Origin: a virus
Length of the DNA: 20,253 nt
Reading direction: 5' to 3' (one strand)
IMG/VR virus record: IMGVR_UViG_3300005563_000117
Location: 1 to 20,253 of that record
Shown here: positions 7,450 through 13,562 of the stretch, in pieces
Numbering within the stretch: position 1 is the stretch's first letter
How the letters are laid out: each line of letters starts with the position of its first letter
The notes under the pieces: generated by a model
The model's input: the letters and a program-made list of their open reading frames with translations, nothing else
Database searches by the model: none
Told to the model about the DNA's origin: nothing
Made by a program: the position numbers and the translations under genes

Positions 7450-7510
7450 GTCTTTTCTCTACAAATCGAAACTCAAGTACCCGCTATTCTTCTGGAAGGA
7501 TAGGCCCTAG
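7352..7510 (+). CDS. Possible overlapping small basic protein
   Basis: 52 residues, MKRIPIETVERIIQKLLSGK at the start and LKYPLFFWKDRP at the end, basic and plausible in composition. It overlaps the preceding gene by 98 bases in another frame. Only a weak GGAA site lies upstream of its ATG. Its reading frame continues well past the upstream stop, which favours it being used. Confidence 0.45.
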   Translation: MKRIPIETVERIIQKLLSGKKPKYIIYEEKISRSFLYKSKLKYPLFFWKDRP

Positions 7511-7621
7511 GAAGCCCTAGGAAGCCCGTACAGAGGTTTTACCTACGGAAGCTAGGGTGATGCCAGACAACATAAATAACGCACCAGCGGCCTTCTAATG
7601 GCCTCCTAGAGGGTATTTAAA
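7505..7621 (+). promoter_or_regulatory. Structured leader with tandem 10-bp repeat
   Basis: CCCTAGGAAG is repeated in tandem at 7505-7514 and 7515-7524. The second copy opens a long hairpin: CCCTAG (7515-7520) with CTAGGG (7552-7557), then CCGTA with TACGG, then AGGT with ACCT around a TTT loop, with GAAG-type internal loops facing each other. Downstream GGCC/GGCC and CCTC-CTA-GAGG hairpins place the ribosome site GAGGG of the next gene in a stem. Confidence 0.6.
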
Positions 7622-8020
7622 ATGAGTGTAGCACCAGAGACCGATGAAGAGCTGCGGCCGACGAAATACCCGCAGTTTCGAGTAGCTACAGGCGGTAAAG
7701 GACCTCCTGAACCACCTGACACCGGAGCTAACTGGCTCGGTACGTACGCTGTCGGTACTACATTCGTATGCCGGAGTAAAACAAGCAGAGACCCAGATTT
7801 CAATCTGTATCATCTTGTGTTTAAATGGGATGATGAAGTAGTTCTTCTTAAATGGGAATTACCTGACGGAAAGATACTTGACTATTATGTCAACCCTGCT
7901 AAGTTTAGTAAGAAGTTCGAGGACCCGTATGTCCTTGGAGTTGTTAAAATACCAAAACCAGAAGAGCTTGAACAACAAGCCGAAGGAGAAGAAGATGGGA
8001 ACAGTAATAGGCCCGATTGA
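7622..8020 (+). CDS. Hypothetical protein, 132 aa
   Basis: The N-terminal third is Pro/Gly/Glu-rich (GGKGPPEPPDTGANW) and probably flexible. The middle is beta-rich (NLYHLVFKWDDEVVLLKWELPDG), and the tail is very acidic (EELEQQAEGEEDG). An acidic tail after a beta domain recalls ssDNA-binding or DNA-mimic proteins, but no motif is diagnostic and a separate SSB is present downstream. The ribosome site GAGGG lies in a predicted hairpin, so translation may be controlled. It overlaps the next gene by 26 bases. Confidence 0.7.
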   Translation: MSVAPETDEELRPTKYPQFRVATGGKGPPEPPDTGANWLGTYAVGTTFVCRSKTSRDPDFNLYHLVFKWDDEVVLLKWELPDGKILDYYVNPAKFSKKFEDPYVLGVVKIPKPEELEQQAEGEEDGNSNRPD

Positions 8021-8168
8021 CCGGGCTACTTGGTATTGCATGCGCCAGTGCCTTGAAAGTATTAATTGGTGTAAAAGCAAACGTGACCCTAAGTATGATC
8101 TTGAGATCAAGGGTGAGCAAGAAATTTACAATCATTTCATGAAAGAAATTCCTAGGCGAGTTGCTTGA
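7995..8168 (+). CDS. Small hypothetical protein before DNA polymerase
   Basis: 57 residues starting MGTVIGPIDRATWYCM, with GGAGAAGAAG just upstream. It has three Cys (15, 19, 26) and a basic centre (KSKRDPKYD). Its stop overlaps the TTG of the DNA polymerase gene, so the two are probably coupled. No family is recognised. Confidence 0.65.
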   Translation: MGTVIGPIDRATWYCMRQCLESINWCKSKRDPKYDLEIKGEQEIYNHFMKEIPRRVA

Positions 8169-10096
8169 AGATTGTAGTTGACATAGAATGTGATGCTTTG
8201 GAGAACCCGAAGCACATCTGGTTGATTGTCTGTAAAGACATCGACACAGGTGAAAAATATATATTTAGAAAGGTTACAGAAGATGAAGAAACTGCACTTC
8301 GAGTTCGAGACTTTTGGAGGAATTGTACTCTTTGCATTGGCCATAATTGGCTTGGGTACGATTATCCGGTTCTTGCTAGGCTTTTAAACCTTGAATATAA
8401 GGAATGTATTGACACCTTAATCATCAGTAAACTGTTAGATTATTCTCGTCAGGGACATTCGATAGAAGACTACGGGATAGAATTTGGGATACCGAAGGGG
8501 AAGTTCACAGACTTCTCTAAGTGGTCTCAAGAGATGGAGGATTATTGTGTTAGAGACGTTGATATATGTCACAGGATTTACATTAAGTATCTTAAGTATA
8601 TTAGCAATCCTCAACATCTTCCTTCGATTAGACTTGAACATAGTTTCCAACTTATTGTTAATGATCTCCATGTCAATGGCTTTAGCTTCAATACTAGTAA
8701 AGCTGAAAAGCTACTTGATAAAGTAGCTGAAGAATTAGCTACTCTAGATAAAGATATCCTTGAAGCATTTCCTCCAAGGCTTAAGTTAATTAGGGAGATA
8801 CATCCCAAGGAAACTAAACATGGCACACTTTCGAAAACTGATTTCAGATGGGTCTCTGACGGAGATTTGTCTGAGTTTAATGGCGGTCCTTTTTGCCGCT
8901 GCTCTTGGGACGTTTTTAACCCTAGCAGCCACAAGCAAATTATTCAGGTATTGTCTGAAGCTGGATGGTCCCCCACCGATCGTACTCAAACACATATTAA
9001 CACCGAGAGAGAACTCAACCAAATAAAGTATAAGAAAGGTCTTGACAAAGAACGTCAAGTACTTTACGATAAACTTAATCTATTAAAGAAAACTGGTTGG
9101 AAAGTCAACGAGACTAATCTTGAAACATTGCCAGAACGTGCCCCCAAGGCTGCCAGATTATTGGCCAAAAGAATTCTACTTGAAAGTCGGAGACGAACAC
9201 TCACTGAATGGTTGGAACTTGTTCAACCCGACGGTAGAATTCACGGCAACTTCTATGGGATCGGTGCATGGACGCACCGTATGGCACATCAAAAACCTAA
9301 TACAGCCAACATTCCAAACGAGTTTGATACTGCCGGAAAACGTAAGTTACTTGGGAAAGAACTTAGATCACTTTGGTGCGCACCGAAGAACAGACTTCTA
9401 GTCGGTGTTGATGCGGAAGGTATTCAACTTCGTATATTTGCTCATCTTATTAATGACCCAGAGTTCACCCGTGCGCTAGTCGAAGGGAAGAAAGATGACA
9501 AAACCGATCCGCATAGTCTCAACCAGTCGATCCTTGGAAGTGTTTGTAAATCTAGAGATGCTGCCAAAAGGTTTATCTACGCATTACTTCTCGGCGCAGG
9601 ATTGCCGAAACTGGCTGAAATATTGGGATGCTCAGATGTGGAGGCCAGAGAGGCGCTTGATCGTTTGCTTACTCGCTACACGGGTTGGGCGTTTCTCAAG
9701 GAACAAGTCTTTCCAAAGGATGCAAAGCGTGGCTGGTTCATTGGGCTGGACGGTAGAAAAGTGCGCATCCCCGGCGACACAGATGGAACCAGACGTCATC
9801 TTGCAATGTCTGGATATCTACAGAATGGCGAAGCTGTCGTAATGAAGCTAGCCACCCTGAAGTGGTGGGATAAGCTAAAGTTCCTTGATGCTAAGTTAGT
9901 TAATTTTGTTCATGACGAATGGCAAGTAGAGTGTCCAAACAATATGGAAATAGCTTTAGACATCGCTAACATGATGTCAAATTCACTGAAACAAGTTGGT
10001 GAAGATTTAAACCTTTTGTGCCCACTAGCGGGGAGTTTCTGGAATGACAAAGCAAGAGACTACACCATCGCAACCAACTGGGCGTATACCCATTGA
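8165..10096 (+). CDS. Family A DNA polymerase, T7 type, with 3'-5' exonuclease
   Basis: 643 residues (T7 gp5 has 704). The replicative polymerase of the phage. Exonuclease domain: VDIE (D6, E8), then IGHNWLGYDYPVL, then DYCVRDVDI. Polymerase domain: motif A GVDAEGIQLR (about 413-422), motif B RDAAKRFIYALLLGAG (about 461-476), with Tyr at the place of T7 Tyr526, and motif C FVHDEWQVE (about 580-588). All catalytic acids visible are intact. The length suggests that part of the thumb/processivity region is shorter than in T7. The start is a TTG overlapping the upstream stop, with AGGCGAG before it; no ATG would keep the first exonuclease motif. Confidence 0.97.
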   Translation: MKIVVDIECDALENPKHIWLIVCKDIDTGEKYIFRKVTEDEETALRVRDFWRNCTLCIGHNWLGYDYPVLARLLNLEYKECIDTLIISKLLDYSRQGHSIEDYGIEFGIPKGKFTDFSKWSQEMEDYCVRDVDICHRIYIKYLKYISNPQHLPSIRLEHSFQLIVNDLHVNGFSFNTSKAEKLLDKVAEELATLDKDILEAFPPRLKLIREIHPKETKHGTLSKTDFRWVSDGDLSEFNGGPFCRCSWDVFNPSSHKQIIQVLSEAGWSPTDRTQTHINTERELNQIKYKKGLDKERQVLYDKLNLLKKTGWKVNETNLETLPERAPKAARLLAKRILLESRRRTLTEWLELVQPDGRIHGNFYGIGAWTHRMAHQKPNTANIPNEFDTAGKRKLLGKELRSLWCAPKNRLLVGVDAEGIQLRIFAHLINDPEFTRALVEGKKDDKTDPHSLNQSILGSVCKSRDAAKRFIYALLLGAGLPKLAEILGCSDVEAREALDRLLTRYTGWAFLKEQVFPKDAKRGWFIGLDGRKVRIPGDTDGTRRHLAMSGYLQNGEAVVMKLATLKWWDKLKFLDAKLVNFVHDEWQVECPNNMEIALDIANMMSNSLKQVGEDLNLLCPLAGSFWNDKARDYTIATNWAYTH

Positions 10097-10274
10097 GGTA
10101 CAGCGAACAGACCCTGATTTGTGTATTAAATTAGATAAAGCTTATTTATGTCCAGTATGGAGGGGTGACAATATAGCGTGGTACGATATTTATTCATTAG
10201 AGAACGGACATTGGTTAGGAAGACAAGAAACATTTAAGGAGTGTGAAGAGTGGCTGAGTTTGAAGGAAAAGTAA
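10044..10274 (+). CDS. Small hypothetical protein
   Basis: 76 residues, overlapping the polymerase end by 53 bases, with GGGGAG about 10 bases before the ATG. Its C-terminal half (CPVWRGDNIAWYDIYSLENGHWLG) looks like a small mixed beta domain, followed by the helix FKECEEWLSLKEK. It overlaps the next short gene by 25 bases. No family is recognised. Confidence 0.65.
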   Translation: MTKQETTPSQPTGRIPIEVQRTDPDLCIKLDKAYLCPVWRGDNIAWYDIYSLENGHWLGRQETFKECEEWLSLKEK

Positions 10275-10402
10275 GTTTTCATTACCCATATATGATTGAG
10301 GCTGATGATCAAGAACAAGCAGAGTTTGATATGATCAGTCTAGCTCGGGATGATTTTCCTGAGGCAACAAATTTTGAAATTGTAGATATAAAGAAGGTAT
10401 AA
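10250..10402 (+). CDS. Small acidic hypothetical protein, GTG start
   Basis: 50 residues (VAEFEGKVSFHYPYMIEAD...). AAGGAG lies 8 bases before the GTG. It has a beta-alpha-beta pattern: EGKVSFHY strand, a helix from EQAEFDMISLARDD and a strand NFEIVDI. The stop overlaps the ATG of the SSB gene (TAATG), so it is likely co-translated with SSB. Confidence 0.7.
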   Translation: MAEFEGKVSFHYPYMIEADDQEQAEFDMISLARDDFPEATNFEIVDIKKV

Positions 10403-10893
10403 TGGCTAGCGAATATATTGATGTCCAAGGCAAGGTGATGTTCATCCATGCTGTCAACTTTAACAAGTATGACAAATGGAGCATTACACTTCGTCCTACA
10501 CAGGCATCGCTTGAGATCATCCGTGATCTACAAGCACAAGGTATTAAGAACGTGATGAAGAAGGATGATAACGGTTATTACATCCAATTCAGCAGGGAAC
10601 CGACGAAGCTTATGCGAGGGAAGGTTGTTGCCTTCGCTGCACCTAAGTGTGTCCAACTGGTTGATGGTAAACCTGAGTTGATGGACGGAAGCCGAATAGG
10701 TCATGACAGCGATGTCACTGTCCGGTTGGAAGTCTACCAACATGGCACACCTAATGGTGGTAAAGCTAAGGCGGCAAGGTGGGACTCCATTCGTGTAGAC
10801 AATCTCATTCCTTGGGACCCTGATAAAGACCTGCCAGAAATGGCAGCCGCAGAGGTGAAAGACTTGGCAGCAAGTCCACAACCGATGTGGTAA
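10402..10893 (+). CDS. Phage single-strand DNA-binding protein
   Basis: 163 residues. Coats single-stranded DNA at the phage fork and in recombination. The sequence follows phage SSBs with an OB fold: VQGKVMFIHAVNFNKYDKWSITLRPT at the N-terminus, a central YYIQFSREPTKLMRGKVVAF, then KPELMDGSRIGHDSDVTVRLEVYQHG and RWDSIRVDNLIPW. The tail is acidic (DPDKDLPEMAAAEVKD) and ends in an aromatic residue (PQPMW), as expected for a tail that contacts polymerase and helicase. It sits directly after the polymerase block and just before the large noncoding region. Confidence 0.85.
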   Translation: MASEYIDVQGKVMFIHAVNFNKYDKWSITLRPTQASLEIIRDLQAQGIKNVMKKDDNGYYIQFSREPTKLMRGKVVAFAAPKCVQLVDGKPELMDGSRIGHDSDVTVRLEVYQHGTPNGGKAKAARWDSIRVDNLIPWDPDKDLPEMAAAEVKDLAASPQPMW

Positions 10894-11066
10894 TGTTTCA
10901 TTAGTAACTTTTCTGGCCGCATCAAGCGATGCTGGCTGGATGCCCTAACGGTTGAACAAAATCTTGAACGTCGTCTTAGGGATGCGTAAGGAAAAGAGCC
11001 GTATAACCTTACGTTCTAGTTTTTCGTCAGTGGTGTAAGAAACATCGAAGAACCTGTACGACGCAG

Positions 11067-11089
11067 TTGGCATAGACGTAGCTCTGCAA
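11067..11089 (+). repeat. Variant hairpin V1, 12-nt loop
   Basis: GGCA-type stem: T-T-(G bulge)-G-C-A pairs with T-G-C-A-A around the loop TAGACGTAGCTC (11073-11084). It keeps the A-T closing pair, the GAC and the 3' GCTC of the decaloop family but has two extra bases. Confidence 0.55.
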
Positions 11090-11468
11090 GACAACGTTCG
11101 GGTGTGGACCGGATTGATCGTACTGTTCTGGAGCATGCTCAGCATGCCTAGCCGATAGCCCCACTTCGGTGGTGCCGTGGTTAACACGGGTAGTGAAGGC
11201 GGGAGGTGCCGTGTGATGAACGGTGTGACGAAAGAGAGAGACCTCTGAGTCCAAATCATTGAGGTCACCTACAGTATGTAGCGAGACAGAATCTGGACAT
11301 ACTGTGAGCCGGGAGTAGGTCAAGCCCTGCAATCCCATCTCCGGGGGCACTAAGCGGAGAAACCAAGGTGTATATCGTTTCCCCTACCGTGACGCGGTTA
11401 ACAGTCAGCAATACTCGGAGTCCTACCTTAGAGTGGGTAACCGTGAGCAAAGGCGGAGACCAACACCA

Positions 11469-11486
11469 ACCATGACACGCTCTGGT
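11469..11486 (+). repeat. Decaloop hairpin 1
   Basis: ACCA pairs with TGGT around the loop TGACACGCTC (11473-11482). Shortest stem of the set, four pairs. Confidence 0.7.
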
Positions 11487-11622
11487 AGACAGCAAGAGAA
11501 GGAGAAGCGGCCACCCCTTTGTCGGGTATAGCCCGTCCTGAAGGAAGCTAGCTTCGATGTTATCTGCACAGGTGAATTCGTGACGAAGTGTACGCCAGAA
11601 CTATAGCGGAATAAGGCTTATG

Positions 11623-11642
11623 GCCTATGACTTGCTCTAGGT
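11623..11642 (+). repeat. Decaloop hairpin 2
   Basis: GCCTA pairs with TAGGT (one G-T wobble) around the loop TGACTTGCTC (11628-11637). The segment CTATGAC within it is also complementary to GTCATAG at 11744-11750, which would compete with this hairpin. Confidence 0.75.
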
Positions 11643-11697
11643 ACGGTCCCCGTGATGATTAGTGTTTACGGCGAGTGCAGCTGCCCCGTGCATGGTA

Positions 11698-11750
11698 AAA
11701 GGTCAGCCAAAGACCAGCAGTAGTACGCAGGTTCAAATCTGCCGTCATAG
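11698..11750 (+). other. Degenerate tRNA-like segment
   Basis: GGTC-AGCCAAA-GACC (11701-11715) looks like an anticodon arm with a CCA (Trp) triplet, but position 33 is G, not T. GCAG-GTTCAAAT-CTGC (11727-11742) looks like a T arm that has lost one C, so the stem has four pairs and the loop eight bases. GTCATAG (11744-11750) would be the acceptor 3' strand; its partner CTATGAC lies 113 bases upstream. No proper D arm is found. A tRNA relic or a tRNA-like domain of the large RNA, not a working tRNA. Confidence 0.4.
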
Positions 11751-11866
11751 ATGAAACTCAGATAATGGAACCCAACCGATGGCGCTAAACCATCAAAGAA
11801 CCCTCCAACCCTTAAGCGTAAGCATGGCTCTGAACCATGCCCATGCACTGTATGGACGCATCAGGA

Positions 11867-11893
11867 CCTCAGCATGACCCGCTCTGTGGGAGG
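11867..11893 (+). repeat. Decaloop hairpin 3
   Basis: CA pairs with TG next to the loop TGACCCGCTC (11875-11884); then an internal loop; then CCTC pairs with GAGG. Least regular stem of the set. Confidence 0.6.
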
Positions 11894-11902
11894 AAACCGT
11901 GG

Positions 11903-11925
11903 CAGCTAGGACTCGCTCTAGACTG
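11903..11925 (+). repeat. Decaloop hairpin 4
   Basis: CAGCTA pairs with TAG-A-CTG (one bulged A) around the loop GGACTCGCTC (11909-11918). The first loop base is G instead of T. It lies only 34 bases after hairpin 3, measured loop to loop. Confidence 0.7.
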
Positions 11926-12138
11926 TTGTCATATACCGTCTGTCTGGAAGGATAATACCCTGTAGCCTACAATCACCAACGGGTGGTGAACTCGTGTCTT
12001 GCGACTGTGGTGAGACCAATACAGGAAGAACTGGACCGTCCGGGTGTCTAACATCTGGTCACTCTGGTTAACGGCGTGCAGCTGTCAACTGCATAGCCCA
12101 GATACTGCGTACATTCGCAGGGAATTAAGTGGTGACGT

Positions 12139-12160
12139 AACTCATGACTCGCTCTGAGTT
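12139..12160 (+). repeat. Decaloop hairpin 5
   Basis: AACTCA pairs perfectly with TGAGTT around the loop TGACTCGCTC (12145-12154). Confidence 0.8.
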
Positions 12161-12275
12161 CAGATGCACCCATTAACCGACTACTCTGCAGGTAGGGCGA
12201 TGGCCCACACGATGGTGTAGTAGACCTCAGTCCGAGTATGCTCTGGTGAACTGGTCCTTACATGACCATGATGTT

Positions 12276-12298
12276 TGGTATAGACGTGTGCTCTACCA
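12276..12298 (+). repeat. Variant hairpin V2, 13-nt loop
   Basis: TGGTA pairs perfectly with TACCA around the loop TAGACGTGTGCTC (12281-12293). It starts TAGACGT like V1 and ends GCTC like the whole family, with the same A-T closing pair. Confidence 0.6.
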
Positions 12299-12381
12299 TA
12301 TCTGACCGCAGAAGGAATGAGGCGGTCCGGCAGAGAGTTCCGTAGACAACAGGGACCGTCCTGACTACGGCAAGTCTAAAG

Positions 12382-12403
12382 GCTGTATGACACGCTCTAC
12401 AGC
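12382..12403 (+). repeat. Decaloop hairpin 6
   Basis: GCTGTA pairs perfectly with TACAGC around the loop TGACACGCTC (12388-12397). Confidence 0.8.
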
Positions 12404-12536
12404 AGCAACCCTATTCACGCAGCCGATTACTGCGACTGGCCTAAACGGAGAAGTCAAGTATGTACTGAATGACTGGTTCCCTTCATCAACGTGGAGATGG
12501 AAAATGACCATCAATCAGAAATACCTCACCGCAAAT

Positions 12537-12600
12537 GTCGTCCCACGTAGCTTACTAGTAAGCGAACGACAACTTGGACAGCCCCCTTAATAAGAAGGGG
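12537..12600 (+). other. Palindrome and C/G hairpin near the RNA 3' part
   Basis: CTTACTAGTAAG is a perfect 12-base palindrome, bracketed by GTCGT and ACGAC. It is followed by CCCCTT (12583-12588) pairing with AAGGGG (12595-12600) around AATAAG. There is no T tract, so these are structural elements rather than an intrinsic terminator. Confidence 0.5.
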
Positions 12601-12608
12601 TAAGGTGA

Positions 12609-12632
12609 GGGGGTATGACGCGCTCTACCCCC
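12609..12632 (+). repeat. Decaloop hairpin 7
   Basis: GGGGGTA pairs perfectly with TACCCCC (seven pairs) around the loop TGACGCGCTC (12616-12625). It ends 27 bases before the next gene's ATG, just upstream of that gene's GGAGG. Confidence 0.85.
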
Positions 12633-12658
12633 GCCCCAACCCCCATACGGAGGTTAAC

Positions 12659-13003
12659 ATGAAACATGATCCTTATATCGGCATTGTATCGTTGCTGGAA
12701 TACATGGACCGAAAGACAGGACGTCCAGCTAAGACAGCGAACAAGATGTTCAAAGGAGCTAAGAAGATTAACTTCGAAATCAGTGAGCTTCCAGAGATAG
12801 TACGTCGTCGTAAGGAAGAACTAGACGGTCTGGAGAAGTTCCTGAAAGAATTCAACAAGAAAGAAGAGAAGAAGCCTGACAAGGGGATTAAGTTCTCCGG
12901 ACTAGAATGGTTCATCATCGGCATCATCTCTTACCCAATCGTCGGTCCGCTCTACAACGTTATCCGTCACAATCTTGAAACAATGGGAACGGTGATCAAA
13001 TGA
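12659..13003 (+). CDS. Coiled-coil membrane protein
   Basis: 114 residues from the ATG after CGGAGGTTAAC; an upstream in-frame start (12605) would run through hairpin 7 and is rejected. Residues 38-70 form a charged coiled coil (ISELPEIVRRRKEELDGLEK ...), then a Lys-rich linker, then one membrane segment at about 82-102 (LEWFIIGIISYPIVGPLYNVI). The topology suggests a C-terminally anchored cytoplasmic coil. It is the first gene after the noncoding region. Its stop overlaps the next ATG (ATGA). A role in lysis or in anchoring replication to the membrane can only be guessed. Confidence 0.75.
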   Translation: MKHDPYIGIVSLLEYMDRKTGRPAKTANKMFKGAKKINFEISELPEIVRRRKEELDGLEKFLKEFNKKEEKKPDKGIKFSGLEWFIIGIISYPIVGPLYNVIRHNLETMGTVIK

Positions 13004-13305
13004 CCCAATCTTACCAAAACTGCCGAGATTATCTAGCCAGTTTGTGCGATTGTGAAAACAATGCACAATGCAAATACCACCCTCAATATTATTTACGTAA
13101 AAATACAGAAGTCTTTGACGTACTTGACGGACCGAAACAGGAGTGCTTCCCTATTTGCCACAAGTGCGACAAACTGATTGAGAAAGGCACTGGGAAAGAA
13201 TTCACAGGTCATCCAAATGACGTAGCCTTCCCGCCGACGTGGTTTCACCACGAATGTTTCAACAGGTACGAGCACTATTACGGACTTGACAAACCTGCCG
13301 ATTAG
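13000..13305 (+). CDS. Small zinc-binding protein
   Basis: 101 residues. Cysteines cluster in CRDYLASLCDCENNAQCKYH at the N-terminus and in ICHKCDKLIEKG ... FHHECF at about 53-87; the second set looks like a treble-clef or LIM-like zinc site. No catalytic motif is visible. The start overlaps the upstream stop. Probably a protein or nucleic-acid adaptor; family not recognised. Confidence 0.7.
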   Translation: MTQSYQNCRDYLASLCDCENNAQCKYHPQYYLRKNTEVFDVLDGPKQECFPICHKCDKLIEKGTGKEFTGHPNDVAFPPTWFHHECFNRYEHYYGLDKPAD

Positions 13306-13313
13306 GAGGTATC

Positions 13314-13562
13314 ATGCCTACTCAAAAAGAAATCTGGGAAGCTTGGACTGCACCGGACACTCTTGAAGAATGTGTCAAACTATTCTTTGAAATCCTTGAT
13401 ACTAAGGAATACTCAGATATGTCTGACCGAGAGTTTCACCCTACCCGCTTCAATGCGGAAGAAAGAGCAATCATCAGTTGCCGTGTATGGGATACCCATC
13501 GTCTTGGCAAACTATTACCGAGAATGAAAGAACTTGCCCAACATCCACCAACTAATCCCTGA
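13314..13562 (+). CDS. Small hypothetical protein
   Basis: 82 residues, with AGGAGG 5 bases before the ATG. Helical, with EIWEAWTAPDTLEECVKLFFEIL at the N-terminus and a His/Arg-rich middle. It overlaps the TTG start of the exonuclease gene by 29 bases. No family is recognised. Confidence 0.75.
   Translation: MPTQKEIWEAWTAPDTLEECVKLFFEILDTKEYSDMSDREFHPTRFNAEERAIISCRVWDTHRLGKLLPRMKELAQHPPTNP

Larger units (their letters stand above)
10894..12658 (+). ncRNA. Large structured noncoding region, putative giant phage RNA
   Basis: About 1.76 kb without a credible gene on either strand but full of complementary segments. Besides the repeated decaloop hairpins listed separately: CGTAAGG/CCTTACG (10985-11013), a TTCG-capped CCAC/GTGG (11161-11172), CCGTG/CACGG (11175-11189), GACCTC/GAGGTC (11240-11266), a 9-bp ACAGTATGT/ACATACTGT (11271-11305), CGGTTA/TAACCG (11395-11443), GCATGG/CCATGC (11822-11840), CACCA/TGGTG (11974-11988), TGCAG/CTGCA (12077-12093), GGGC/GCCC (12195-12206) and CGGTCC/GGACCG (12323-12358). 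G-T pairs in several stems are wobbles only if the plus strand is transcribed, as are the neighbours. Exact ends and promoter are not visible. GOLLD and ROOL RNAs are similar in size and phage setting, but no family is recognised. Confidence 0.75.

Noticed and set aside
10945-11495. Three minus-strand ORFs of 76-107 codons
   Set aside because: No ribosome sites, low-complexity random-looking sequence, antisense to strong hairpins, and opposite to all neighbouring genes.
11625-11750. Functional tRNA-Trp
   Set aside because: Acceptor strands are 113 bases apart, the T stem lacks one base, position 33 is G and there is no D arm.
12387-12590. 67-codon plus-strand ORF beginning in decaloop hairpin 6
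   Set aside because: AAAGG upstream gives it some support, but it covers conserved hairpins, has no recognisable fold and shares only the MTRS start with the other loops.
11469-12632. CRISPR-like array
   Set aside because: Repeats are 34-247 bases apart loop to loop with variable flanks; there are no uniform repeat-spacer units and no cas genes.
11472-12662. The decaloop repeats as starts of short ORFs: ATG-ACN-CGC-TCT (Met-Thr-Arg-Ser) at six of seven sites
   Set aside because: The third bases of CGC and TCT never vary, the peptides that follow are unrelated in sequence and length, one site has AGG instead of ATG, the two longer loop variants break the frame, and stem complementarity explains the flanking bases.
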